A DNA stretch of 64,000 nucleotides, taken from assembly GCA_910583785.1 (NCBI GenBank), contig CAJTZK010000005.1:123901-187900 (forward strand), in the 5' to 3' direction. The stretch comes from an uncultured Oscillibacter sp. (GTDB taxonomy: Bacteria > Bacillota > Clostridia > Oscillospirales > Oscillospiraceae). Position numbers and translations under genes: made by a program. The notes beneath the pieces were generated by a model. That model was not told the DNA's origin. It made no database searches and worked only from the letters and a program-made list of their open reading frames with translations. Below, in pieces: positions 34,587-42,695 of the stretch. The number at the start of each line of letters is the position of its first letter. Within the stretch, counting starts at the first letter, position 1.

Positions 34587-35510
34587 ATGAAATGGATCAA
34601 ACGGGCGGCGGCGCTTCTGGCGCCAGTGCTGCTGCTGTCAACGGCTGTCCAGGCGGGCGGGGCGCTCAAGGCCCCCTCCAAGGAGGAACGGCCCGCCTTG
34701 AATGTCCGGCTGGCCCTTCCCGGCGAGGAGGACGCCGCGAAGCTGCCGGAATTGACGGTGATCAAGCCCGGGGAGGACCATCTGCCGGAGCTGACCGTGG
34801 TGGCTCCGGAGCCCGCCCAGCCCCAGGGGCCCCAAAAACAGGAGGCCCCGGACCCGCCGTCGGGTCCGGAGGCCGGGGCGCGCCAGGCGCCGGAGGCGCG
34901 GAAGGACCCCGTGTTTCCGGAGGCGGAGGATTGGCAGATCCTGCTGGTGAACCCCTGGAACGAGCTGCCGGAGGAGTTTGAGGTCTCCCTGAAAGCCCTG
35001 CCGGACGGGCAGAAGGTGGACGAGCGGGCCTATGAGGATTTGAATGCCATGCTGGAGGCCTGCCGGGAGGCGGGGCTGCGGCCCAAAATCTGCTCCGCCT
35101 ACCGGACGCAGTCCAAACAGACCTATCTCTACAACAACAAGATTGCCCGGCTGCGGAACGCGGGCTACAGCAAGGCCGCCGCCGAGGCGGAAGCCGGGCG
35201 CTGGGTGGCCCGGCCGGGTACCAGCGAGCACCAGATGGGCCTGGCCCTGGACATTGTGTCCACGTCCTACCAGGCCCTGACAAAAAAGCAGGAGAGGACC
35301 CAGGAGCAGAAGTGGCTGATGGAGCATTGCTGGGAGTACGGCTTCATCCTCCGCTACCCCAACGACAAGAGCGAAATTACGGGCATCGGCTACGAGCCCT
35401 GGCACTACCGCTACGTGGGCCGGGAGGTGGCCCTGGACATCCGGGACAGCGGGCTCTGCCTGGAGGAGTACTTACTGCTGCGGGAGGAAGCCCTGGGAGC
35501 GCCAGCGTGA
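34587..35510 (+). CDS. M15 family D,D-carboxypeptidase (VanY/DacB-like), exported
   Basis: 307 residues. Signal peptide (about 1-24), a low-complexity Pro/Glu-rich linker to ~115 with the repeated 'LPELTVI'/'LPELTVV', then the VanY domain: 'LVNPWNELPEEFEV', 'RPKICSAYRTQSKQTYLYNN', the zinc ligands in 'TSEHQMGLALDIVS' and 'GYEPWHYRYVG'. It trims the terminal D-Ala from peptidoglycan stems. Next to the wal locus, but on the other strand with its own promoter and terminator; nothing suggests a vancomycin-resistance cluster. Confidence 0.92.
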   Translation: MKWIKRAAALLAPVLLLSTAVQAGGALKAPSKEERPALNVRLALPGEEDAAKLPELTVIKPGEDHLPELTVVAPEPAQPQGPQKQEAPDPPSGPEAGARQAPEARKDPVFPEAEDWQILLVNPWNELPEEFEVSLKALPDGQKVDERAYEDLNAMLEACREAGLRPKICSAYRTQSKQTYLYNNKIARLRNAGYSKAAAEAEAGRWVARPGTSEHQMGLALDIVSTSYQALTKKQERTQEQKWLMEHCWEYGFILRYPNDKSEITGIGYEPWHYRYVGREVALDIRDSGLCLEEYLLLREEALGAPA

Positions 35511-35531
35511 ACCCAGCGTGAACGAACCAAG

Positions 35532-35560
35532 CGGAGACGGCGGGAGCCGTCTCCGTTTTT
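35532..35560 (+). terminator. Terminator of the D,D-carboxypeptidase gene
   Basis: CGGAGACGGC / GCCGTCTCCG around GGGA, then TTTTT. The region 35561-35760 beyond it holds no gene that I can support. Confidence 0.9.
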
Positions 35561-35760
35561 CGCGCCCGCCCCCGCCGGGAAAGGGGGCCGCGGGCGGGGA
35601 CTGCCGCGCGGCGGGCCGGACGCGGGGGAGCCGCGGCCCCGGGGAGGAACCGGGCCCCTGGGCGGCCTCCCGCCGTTTTCCAAGGGGGATGTGGGGGCCG
35701 TCTTGTCCAAGGTGTCTTGGAAATTTCGTGAAAAAGTCCCGAAAAATGTGGATTCTTCCG

Positions 35761-35841
35761 TTGAAAAGCGGCGCGGAGTGGCATATAATAAGAAACCGTG
35801 AAAATTTGTCTTTGATTCTACGGCGGGAAATCCGCCTTTTT
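35761..35841 (+). promoter_or_regulatory. typA promoter and leader with a terminator-like stem
   Basis: TTGAAA (35761-35766), 17 bases, TATAAT (35784-35789). In the leader GGCGG (35822-35826) pairs with CCGCC (35832-35836), followed by TTTTT, which could attenuate transcription before the RBS (AAAAGGAG at about 35842). Confidence 0.7.
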
Positions 35842-35861
35842 AAAAGGAGCCTGTTAACATT

Positions 35862-37685
35862 ATGCAGAATGAACACCTGAGAAATATCGCCATCATTGCC
35901 CACGTTGACCACGGCAAGACCACGCTGGTGGACGAGATGCTGAAGCAGGGCGGCGCTTACCGGGAGAACCAGGAGGTGGTGGACCGGGTCATGGACTCCG
36001 GTGACCTGGAGCGGGAGCGGGGCATCACCATCCTGGCGAAAAACACCGCCATCCAGTACGGGGACACCAAAATCAACATCGTGGACACCCCGGGCCACGC
36101 CGACTTCGGCGGCGAGGTAGAACGGGTCCTCAAGATGGTCAACGGCGTCATCCTCCTGGTGGACGCCGCCGAGGGCCCCATGCCCCAGACCCGTTTCGTG
36201 CTCTCCCGGGCCTTGGAGCTGGGGCACCGGGTCATTGTCGTCGTCAACAAGATCGACCGCCCGGACCAGCGGGTCTATGAGGTCATCGACGAGGTGCTGG
36301 AGCTCCTCATGGACCTGGACGCCACCAGCGAACAGCTGGACTCCCCCATGCTCTTCTGCTCCGGGCGCAACGGCACCGCCTCCTGCTCCCCCACGGTGCA
36401 GGGCACGGATTTGAAGCCCCTCTTTGACACCATCCTGGAGTATATCCCCGCCCCCGAGGCCAACGTGGACGAGCCCTTCCAGATGCTGGTCAGCTCCATC
36501 GACTACAACGAGTTCGTGGGCCGCATCGCCATCGGGCGCATCGAGCGGGGCACCCTGAAGCAGAACCAGGAGATCGCCGTGTGCAACTACCACGACCCGG
36601 AGGCCGTCCTCCGCAAGGCCAAGGCCACCGCCATCTACGAGTTCGACGGCCTGGGCCGGAAGAGCGTGGTGGAGGCCTTTGCCGGAAACATCATCGCCAT
36701 GAGCGGCATCCCCGACGTGACCATCGGGGACACCATCTGCGTCCCGGGCACGGTGGAGGCCCTGCCCTTCGTGAAAATTTCCGCCCCCACCCTGGAGATG
36801 ACCTTCTCCGTCAACGACTCCCCCTTCGCCGGGCGGGAGGGCAAGTTCGTCACCTCCCGGCAGATCCGGGAGCGCCTCTTCCGGGAGACCCTGCGGGACG
36901 TGTCCCTCCGGGTCACCGAGACGGACAAGGAGACCGCCTTCAACGTGGCGGGCCGGGGCGAGATGTCCCTCTCCATCCTCATCGAGACCATGCGCCGGGA
37001 GGGCTACGAGTTCCAGGTGTCCCCCGCCCGGGTGCTGTACAAGGAGATCGACGGGAAGAAGTGCGAACCCATCGAGCGCCTGGTGGTGGACGTGCCCGGG
37101 GACTGCGTGGGCGCGGTCATCGAGAAGCTGGGCCAGCGGAAGGCGGACATGGTGGAGATGACCCCCGTGGGCAGCCGGATGAAAGTAGAATTCCTGGTTC
37201 CCGCCCGGGGCCTCTTCGGCTACCGCAACGACTTCCTCACGGACACCAAGGGCGAGGGCATCATGGCCTCCGTTTTCGACAGCTACGCCCCCTACAAGGG
37301 GGATATCTCCCGCCGGGGCAGCGGGTCCCTGATCTCCTTCGAGACGGGGGAATCCATCACCTACGGCCTCTTCAACGCCCAGGAGCGGGGCACCCTCTTC
37401 ATTGGCGCGGGCATCCCGGTGTATGGCGGCATGGTCATCGGCGTCAGCCCCCGGAGCGAGGACATGACGGTGAACGTGTGCAAGAAAAAGCAGCTGACCA
37501 ACACCCGGGCCAGCGGGTCCGACGACGCGCTGCGCCTGGTGCCCCCCAAGCAGATGAGCCTGGAACAGTGCCTGGAATTCCTGGCGGATGACGAGCTGCT
37601 GGAGGTCACGCCGAAGAGCCTGCGGATGCGCAAGAGCATCCTCGACCACGAGAAGCGGATGAAGGCGCTTCACGGGAAGAAGTGA
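35862..37685 (+). CDS. typA: Translational GTPase TypA/BipA
   Basis: 607 residues, standard. G1 'IAHVDHGKTTLVDEML', switch I 'RERGITILAKNTAI', G3 'VDTPGHADFGGEVERVL', G4 'VVNKIDRP', then EF-G-like domains III and V and the BipA-specific C-terminal domain ending 'KSILDHEKRMKALHGKK'. It binds ribosomes and helps large-subunit assembly under stress such as cold. Monocistronic. Confidence 0.97.
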   Translation: MQNEHLRNIAIIAHVDHGKTTLVDEMLKQGGAYRENQEVVDRVMDSGDLERERGITILAKNTAIQYGDTKINIVDTPGHADFGGEVERVLKMVNGVILLVDAAEGPMPQTRFVLSRALELGHRVIVVVNKIDRPDQRVYEVIDEVLELLMDLDATSEQLDSPMLFCSGRNGTASCSPTVQGTDLKPLFDTILEYIPAPEANVDEPFQMLVSSIDYNEFVGRIAIGRIERGTLKQNQEIAVCNYHDPEAVLRKAKATAIYEFDGLGRKSVVEAFAGNIIAMSGIPDVTIGDTICVPGTVEALPFVKISAPTLEMTFSVNDSPFAGREGKFVTSRQIRERLFRETLRDVSLRVTETDKETAFNVAGRGEMSLSILIETMRREGYEFQVSPARVLYKEIDGKKCEPIERLVVDVPGDCVGAVIEKLGQRKADMVEMTPVGSRMKVEFLVPARGLFGYRNDFLTDTKGEGIMASVFDSYAPYKGDISRRGSGSLISFETGESITYGLFNAQERGTLFIGAGIPVYGGMVIGVSPRSEDMTVNVCKKKQLTNTRASGSDDALRLVPPKQMSLEQCLEFLADDELLEVTPKSLRMRKSILDHEKRMKALHGKK

Positions 37686-37707
37686 GGGTTCCCTCCGGCA
37701 GGAGGGG

Positions 37708-37955
37708 ATTTCAGCCATGAAGATGGCTGGATCTTTGCGCCCCCATGCCGCCGGAAGAAACTCCGCCCACTCCGTCCCCGCCTGGGACGGGGACTGCGCT
37801 CTGCTCCATTCCTTCCTCCTCTCCCCACCGGAACCGCTGCGCTTAGGTTCCGGCGGGGCCCCCGTTTTCCTTCTGGAAGAAAACGAGAAAATGGGGGTTA
37901 ATGCCCAGCGGGCATCCTAGCCGCAATCCGCCCCGCCCGCAAGGGCGCGGAAAAT
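37708..37955. repeat. Dispersed intergenic hairpin repeat, copy D (rearranged)
   Basis: Starts 'GGATTTCAGCCATGAAGATG' and GCTGG, as at 45.04 kb, has a different middle, and ends with TTTTCCTTCTGGAAGAAAAC followed by GAGAAAATGGGG and a CCCGCCCGCAAGGGCG hairpin. It fills the 37686-38002 interval, which has no gene. Confidence 0.65.
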
Positions 37956-38002
37956 TCCCTCCCCTCTGCGGATATTTTCAAAGGCAATTTTCCGAATTGC
38001 TC

Positions 38003-38031
38003 TTGACCTTCCGGGGAAAATCCTTTAAAAT
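38003..38031 (+). promoter_or_regulatory. Promoter of the radical SAM gene
   Basis: TTGACC (38003-38008), 17 bases, TAAAAT (38026-38031). Confidence 0.7.
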
Positions 38032-38094
38032 AAGGGTTTGTGTACGGTCACGGCCGTGCCATCACCACTATAAACGGAAAGGCGAGACGACGTT

Positions 38095-38982
38095 ATGAAG
38101 CATCCCTACAAGACGCGGGAAGGCGGCGCCACGGTGACGGTTTTCGTCCCCTACGACTGCAAGAACCACTGCCCCTTCTGCATCAATAAAGGCGAGTACG
38201 CGGACCTGACCGGCTTCTCCGCCGAGAAAATCCGCGCCAGCATCCGCCGGATGGACGCCATCACGCCCCGCTGCGACTTTGTGTTCACCGGAGGGGAGCC
38301 CTTTGCCGACCTCAAGGTCCTCCAGTCCATGCTGGACGAAATCCCCCCGGCCCATAAGGTCTATATCAACACCACCCTTCCCGTCTCCGAGTTCCAGACG
38401 GAGGAGGACATCCTGGCGTTCACGGAGCGGAACAAGCATAAAATCACCTGCATCAACGTCTCCCGGCACATGCAGAAATACGTGGTGGAGTCCAACGACG
38501 GTTTGCTTGCCCGGCTTCCCGTGCCCTTCCGGGTGAACTGCGTGCTGTACAAGGACTACCCCGCCAAGGACCTGGTGCCCTATCTGGACCGCTTTAAGAA
38601 GGTCCCCGGGGCCTCCATCCAGTTCCGGTTTGACTACACCGCCACCACGCCGGAGAACCTCTACGAGGAGGAGGGGGACAAAATCCTCCAGGACCTGAAG
38701 AGCATCGCCCGGTACACCGGGCTGGACGGCTGCCGGATGCGCTGCGGGTTCCACTTCGACTACCACGGCCTGGAGCTGACCTACCACAAGACCCTGCCCT
38801 ATTCCACCATCGTGGAGACGGACCCGGCGGACGGGGTGACCTATGACATCCTGTACGACATCCTGATTAAGCAGAATGGGGACATCCACGGGGACTGGGA
38901 CGGCACGCCCCTGGATGTGGCGGCCTATGAAAAGGTGGTCTTCGAGCCCTATGACTTGAAGTGGCTGGCGGGAATCGCCTAA
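38095..38982 (+). CDS. Orphan radical SAM protein
   Basis: 295 residues. 'VPYDCKNHCPFCINKGEY' holds the Cx3Cx2C cluster motif that binds the [4Fe-4S]-SAM centre, and 'DFVFTGGEPFADLKVLQSML' the GGEP SAM-binding motif; the partial barrel continues to about residue 210. The C-terminal ~80 residues have two Cys (in 'LDGCRMRCGFHFDY') but no SPASM-type Cys array, so an auxiliary cluster is unlikely. It is not next to any obvious substrate or maturase gene. I do not recognise the subfamily; peptide or cofactor modification are both possible. Confidence 0.85.
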   Translation: MKHPYKTREGGATVTVFVPYDCKNHCPFCINKGEYADLTGFSAEKIRASIRRMDAITPRCDFVFTGGEPFADLKVLQSMLDEIPPAHKVYINTTLPVSEFQTEEDILAFTERNKHKITCINVSRHMQKYVVESNDGLLARLPVPFRVNCVLYKDYPAKDLVPYLDRFKKVPGASIQFRFDYTATTPENLYEEEGDKILQDLKSIARYTGLDGCRMRCGFHFDYHGLELTYHKTLPYSTIVETDPADGVTYDILYDILIKQNGDIHGDWDGTPLDVAAYEKVVFEPYDLKWLAGIA

Positions 38983-38993
38983 GGGAAAACAGG

Positions 38994-39030
38994 AAAAGCG
39001 GACGGCTCCGGCCGTCCGCTTGCTTTATTT
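38994..39030. terminator. Bidirectional terminator between the radical SAM gene and the 22-codon ORF
   Basis: AAGCGGACGG (38996-39005) pairs with CCGTCCGCTT (39012-39021), followed by GCTTTATTT; on the minus strand a TTTTCCTGTTTT tail follows. The same GCGGACGGC stem is used at 41592-41620. Confidence 0.8.
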
Positions 39031-39093
39031 CAAAGCCGCCAGCAGGGCCGGAAGGAGGCGGGGAAGGGGGCGCAGGGGCATGGGGTGTTTCAT
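39025..39093 (-). CDS. 22-residue hydrophobic, basic, proline-rich peptide
   Basis: An ORF too short for routine calling: 22 codons, ATG at 39093, TAA at 39025-39027. Its peptide starts MKHPMPLRPLPR and continues into a Leu/Ala-rich end with a final Lys: four or five basic residues, no acid, no Cys. Evidence that it is translated: AAGGAG lies 10 bases before the ATG, a promoter-like element with regulator-type repeats lies upstream, and a terminator follows at once. Possible roles include a membrane-active peptide, a toxin-like small protein or a signalling peptide; none is shown by sequence. Confidence 0.5.
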   Translation of the reverse strand: MKHPMPLRPLPRLLPALLAALK

Positions 39094-39123
39094 GGGAAAT
39101 CATCTCCTTGTTGGAATGCCTCC

Positions 39124-39177
39124 AGCATAGCAGGATTTCTTACGAACGGCCTGACAAAATTCTTACAAGTTTCTTAC
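39124..39177 (-). promoter_or_regulatory. Activator-type promoter of the 22-codon ORF with GTAAGAA repeats
   Basis: Minus strand -10 CTGCTATGCTGG (TATGCT at 39124-39129) with no -35 at the proper distance. GTAAGAA occurs three times upstream (39137-39143, 39160-39166, 39171-39177); the outer two are 11 bp apart, one DNA turn, as for OmpR-family regulators. TTGTAAG ends exactly 32 bases before the -10, the same as at 49272-49316. Confidence 0.5.
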
Positions 39178-39229
39178 GGTTTGAGAGAAGGGCCTGGCGC
39201 CCTTTTTCTTCCAAGTTTGCCAAAACCCC

Positions 39230-39258
39230 TTGACGGGAGGCGGGCGGAGGTCTATTCT
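39230..39258 (+). promoter_or_regulatory. Promoter of the SLH/Big2 exported protein gene
   Basis: TTGACG (39230-39235), 17 bases, TATTCT (39253-39258). Confidence 0.7.
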
Positions 39259-39312
39259 TAATTCTATATAAAACCAACCGGACGAATCGCGCAACGCGGA
39301 GGAGGGCTTCCT

Positions 39313-40275
39313 GTGAAAAAGATCGTATCATCCATGCTGGCGGCGCTGCTGTGCCTGGGCCTGTGGGCGCCCACGGCCATGGCCTACGGGCCCTGGGACG
39401 GGCGGACCGCCGTCTCGCCGAACCTCTGGACCAGCATGGCCCTGGGCATGAGGAATTTCCGGAAGACCCAGGACTATGTCCCCGGGACCTTCCCCGACGT
39501 GCCCGCCGGGGCCTGGTATGAGGAGGGGGCCCGGACCCTCTATGAGCGGGGCCTGGCGGAGGGCGGAAAGCGCTTTGTCCCCCAGGGCAGGGTGACCCTG
39601 GGAGAGGTGGTGTCCCTGGCGGTGCGCCTCCACCGGACCTATAACGGCTGGGCCATGCCGGAGGGGATGAGCGGCCTGCAGTACGCCCTGAATACCGGCA
39701 TCGTCACCGCCGGGCAGTACGACGACTACACCGCTCCCGCCACCCGGCGGAGCTTCGCCGCCATTATGGCCAAGGCCCTTCCCCCGGAGGCGCTCCAGGG
39801 CATCAACATCGTCATGGACGAGGCCATCCCCGACGTGCCCATGTCGGACCCCGGCGCCCAGGGCATTTACCTCCTCTACCGGGCGGGGGTCCTGGTGGGC
39901 GGGGACCTCTTGGGCACCTTCCATCCCGACAGCCTGGTTACCCGGGCCTCGGCCTCGGTGATTACCGCCCGGATGGTGGAACCTGAGCTGCGCCAGGGCA
40001 CCTCCCTTCTGCGGGAGGAGTCCTTCCGGGTCTCCCTGGACCGGACTTCCCTGCTCCTGGCCCCGGGGCAGAGCAGCCAGCTCTCCGCCACGGTCTACCC
40101 GGCCAACAACGTGGCGGAACAGGCGGTCACCTGGGCCTCCTCCGAGACCCGCACGGCCGTGGTGGACCAGAACGGCGTTGTCACCGCCATCCAGCAGGGC
40201 ACCGCCTTGATTATCGCCTCCACGCCCTCCGGCACCATGGCCACCTGCTCCGTGCGGGTGGCGGACTGGCGGTAA
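39313..40275 (+). CDS. Exported protein with degenerate SLH repeats and a Big2 Ig-like domain
   Basis: 320 residues. Signal peptide with cleavage near 'AMAY' (residue ~25). Residues ~55-225 contain SLH-like repeats ('FPDVPAGAWYEEGARTLYER' followed by GLAEGG, and 'LGTFHPDSLVTRASASVITA'). Residues ~238-318 form a Big2 domain ('VSLDRTSLLLAPGQSSQLSA', then 'VTWASSETRTAVVDQNGVVT'). A wall-associated protein; enzymatic parts are absent. GTG start at 39313 is supported by GGAGGAGGG 6 bases upstream. Confidence 0.85.
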   Translation: MKKIVSSMLAALLCLGLWAPTAMAYGPWDGRTAVSPNLWTSMALGMRNFRKTQDYVPGTFPDVPAGAWYEEGARTLYERGLAEGGKRFVPQGRVTLGEVVSLAVRLHRTYNGWAMPEGMSGLQYALNTGIVTAGQYDDYTAPATRRSFAAIMAKALPPEALQGINIVMDEAIPDVPMSDPGAQGIYLLYRAGVLVGGDLLGTFHPDSLVTRASASVITARMVEPELRQGTSLLREESFRVSLDRTSLLLAPGQSSQLSATVYPANNVAEQAVTWASSETRTAVVDQNGVVTAIQQGTALIIASTPSGTMATCSVRVADWR

Positions 40276-40353
40276 AATCCTTCCCTGGCGGGCGGAACCA
40301 GCGGGCCCCGTTTGCCGTCTATATAGGCAGAAAATGAAAAGGAGGCCCGCGCT

Positions 40354-41589
40354 ATGAAAACGCTGAGAAGGCTGCCCGCCCTATTGCTGGCCCTGCTGTG
40401 CCTCGCCGGATGCGGCGGAGGCCCCAAACGCCTGACGGAACCCGCGAAAGCCCCCCGGGCAGAGGCCCGCCCCCTGGCGGCGGAGGACGCCGCCGCCCTG
40501 GCGGAGTTTTCCCTGGGGCTGCTGAAGGAGAACTGGAGGGGGGAGAACGCCCTGCTGTCCCCCCTGTCGGCCCTCTCCGCCCTGGGCATGGCCGCCAACG
40601 GGGCCGGGGGAGAGACCCTGGCCCAGATGGAGGCCGTCCTGGGCCTTCCGGTGGAGGAACTGAACGGGACGCTCGCCGCCTGGGCGGCGGAGCTGCCCAG
40701 GGAGAAGGACTGCCGGGTGGAGCTGGCCAACTCCGTCTGGGTCCGGGACGACGGGAGCTTTGAGGCCGATCAGGACTTTTTGGAGACCGCGGCCGGGTGG
40801 TACCAGGCGGAGGTCTTCGCCTCCCAATTTGACGCCGCCGCCGTCCGGGACATCAACCGCTGGGTGGAGAAGAACACCCGCGGCATGATCCCGGAGATTT
40901 TAAGGGAGCTCCGGGAGGAGACCATGCTGGTCCTGGTCAACGCCCTGGCCCTGGAGGCGGAGTGGGAGGAGCCCTATGAATCCCATCAGGTGCGGGAGGG
41001 GGCCTTCTTCCACTCGGAGGACCAGGGGAAGCAGAACGCGGACCTGATGCACTCCACGGAAGCGCTCTATATGAAGGACGGGAACGCCCAGGGGTTTATG
41101 AAGCCCTACAAGGGCGGGCGCTGGGCCTTCGCCGCCCTGCTGCCGGACCGGGGAACGCTGGGGGACTACCTGGATTCCCTCACCGGGGAGCGGCTGCACG
41201 CCCTGCTCTCGGAGGCGGAGGAGCGGGAGGTCTACGCCGCCATTCCCAAGTTTGAGAAGGACTATGGCGCGGAGCTGGCCAACAGCCTGAAGGCCCTGGG
41301 CATGACGGACGCCTTTGACATGGAGCGGGCGGACCTCTCCGGGTTCGGCGTCTCGAAGCTGGGACCGCTGTTCATCAGCCAGGTGCTCCACAAGACCCAC
41401 ATCTCCGTGGATGAGAAAGGCACCAAGGCCGGAGCCGCCACGGCGGTGCTGGCGGATGCCGGGGCCGACGCGCCGGGAATGGAGGAGCCAGTCCCGCGGG
41501 TATATCTGGACCGGCCCTTCCTGTACATGCTGGTGGATAGGGAGACGAACCTCCCCGCCTTTATCGGCGTGGTGACAGCGATGGAATAA
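40354..41589 (+). CDS. Serpin family lipoprotein
   Basis: 411 residues. Lipobox 'LLCLAGC' with lipidated Cys20, then a full serpin domain from ~45 to the end: 'NALLSPLSALSALGMAANGA', 'LANSVWVRDD', 'LVLVNALALEAEWEEPY', 'AAIPKFEKDYGAELANSLKA', 'FISQVLHKTHISVDEKGTKA' and the end 'LDRPFLYMLVDRETNLPAFI'. The reactive-loop hinge GTKAGAATAV has small residues, as in inhibitory serpins; counting from the hinge puts P1 near the Gly/Ala of 'LADAGADAPG', suggesting elastase-like targets. It likely sits on the outer face of the membrane and traps serine proteases in the gut. Follows the SLH/Big2 gene by 78 bases. Confidence 0.93.
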   Translation: MKTLRRLPALLLALLCLAGCGGGPKRLTEPAKAPRAEARPLAAEDAAALAEFSLGLLKENWRGENALLSPLSALSALGMAANGAGGETLAQMEAVLGLPVEELNGTLAAWAAELPREKDCRVELANSVWVRDDGSFEADQDFLETAAGWYQAEVFASQFDAAAVRDINRWVEKNTRGMIPEILRELREETMLVLVNALALEAEWEEPYESHQVREGAFFHSEDQGKQNADLMHSTEALYMKDGNAQGFMKPYKGGRWAFAALLPDRGTLGDYLDSLTGERLHALLSEAEEREVYAAIPKFEKDYGAELANSLKALGMTDAFDMERADLSGFGVSKLGPLFISQVLHKTHISVDEKGTKAGAATAVLADAGADAPGMEEPVPRVYLDRPFLYMLVDRETNLPAFIGVVTAME

Positions 41590-41590
41590 C

Positions 41591-41620
41591 AAAAAGCGGA
41601 CGGCCCAGCCGTCCGCTTTT
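41591..41620. terminator. Bidirectional terminator between the serpin gene and selD
   Basis: 13-bp perfect stem (41592-41604 with 41608-41620) flanked by A and T runs. Confidence 0.9.
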
Positions 41621-41621
41621 C

Positions 41622-42662
41622 CTATTTCAAGAAGATACGCCGTCCTCCCCGATATTCCCGGACGGTCCCAATCCGCTGGGCGCTGGGGACGGCGGCCTCC
41701 AGTGCCTGGTACAGGGCCTCCGTGTCCTCCGGGTCCACGGCCATGAGAAGCCCGCCAGAGGTCTGGGGGTCGTAGAACAGGTCCTGCCTCCAGAGCTCCG
41801 TTTCCCCTGGGTCCACGGAGTCCCCGGCGAAGGCGCGGTTGCGGTACATGCCCTCGGGCAGAACGCCCATCCTCGCCAGCTCCGCCGCCTCGGGGAGGAA
41901 ATCCACGGCTCCCGCGTCAATCTCCAGTTCCACGCCGCCGCCCTGGGCCATCTCCAGGCCGTGGCCCAGGAGGCCGAAGCCCGTCACATCCGTGCAGGCG
42001 TGGACCCGGTAACGGACCATCGCGTCCCGGGCGGCCTTGTTCAGGGTGGCCATGAGCCCGTAGGCCCGGTCCAGGACCCCCGGGGGAACCAGGCCCGCCT
42101 TGGCGGCGGTGGCCAGGACCCCCAGCCCCAGGGGCTTGGTGAAGAGGAGCACGTCCCCGGGCCTCGCCCCGGCGTTGGTGATCAGTTTGTCCGGGTGGAC
42201 GAAGCCCGTGACGGCCAGGCCGTACTTGGGCTCGTCGTCCAGGATGCTGTGGCCGCCTGTAATCAGGGCTCCGGCTTCATACACCTTGTCATAGCCCCCC
42301 CGGAGGAGCTGGTGGACCGCCCCGGGGGGCATGTCCTTGGGCACCGCCATGATGTTCAGGCACAGCTTGGGCTCCCCGCCCATGGCGTACACGTCGGAAA
42401 GGGCGTTGGCCGCAGCAATCTGTCCGAAGAGATAGGGATCGTCGGCAATGGGGGGGAAAAAGTCCACCGTCTGGACCAGGGCCAGGTCTTCGGAAATCTT
42501 ATAGACGGAGGCGTCGTCGCTCCGGTCGAATCCCACCAGCAGGCTGGGGTCCTGACGGACCTGGATGCCCTCCAGAAGCCGGGCCAGGGTTCCGGCTCCC
42601 ACCTTGGCCCCGCAGCCGGCGCATTTGGCCAGCTTGGTCAGCTTTACTTCGTTTTCTGCCAT
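41622..42662 (-). CDS. selD: Selenide, water dikinase
   Basis: 346 residues. Makes selenophosphate from selenide and ATP. 'LAKCAGCGAKVGAGTLARLL' gives catalytic Cys17 and Lys20 at the same positions as in E. coli SelD; it is the Cys form, not selenocysteine. Also 'ALVQTVDFFPPIADDPYLFG', 'ALSDVYAMGG', 'TGGHSI' and 'DVTGFGLLGHGLEMA'. Last gene of yqeC-yqeB-selD; CGGGAGG precedes the ATG. Confidence 0.96.
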   Translation of the reverse strand: MAENEVKLTKLAKCAGCGAKVGAGTLARLLEGIQVRQDPSLLVGFDRSDDASVYKISEDLALVQTVDFFPPIADDPYLFGQIAAANALSDVYAMGGEPKLCLNIMAVPKDMPPGAVHQLLRGGYDKVYEAGALITGGHSILDDEPKYGLAVTGFVHPDKLITNAGARPGDVLLFTKPLGLGVLATAAKAGLVPPGVLDRAYGLMATLNKAARDAMVRYRVHACTDVTGFGLLGHGLEMAQGGGVELEIDAGAVDFLPEAAELARMGVLPEGMYRNRAFAGDSVDPGETELWRQDLFYDPQTSGGLLMAVDPEDTEALYQALEAAVPSAQRIGTVREYRGGRRIFLK

Positions 42663-42695
42663 GGAAACGCCTCCCGTTATAATTACTGTTTGTAA

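Noticed and set aside
34587..35510. Part of a vancomycin-resistance cluster
   Set aside because: The M15 peptidase resembles VanY, but no vanH, vanA/B ligase or vanX is nearby; the two-component system next to it has WalRK features.
35472..37718. 748-codon frame antisense to typA
   Set aside because: Shadow of typA, rich in His/Val/Gly without domains.
39025..39093. Radical SAM RiPP precursor
   Set aside because: The 22-residue peptide is convergent with the radical SAM gene, has no Cys and no leader/core division; the pairing is unsupported, although the peptide itself is kept as a candidate.
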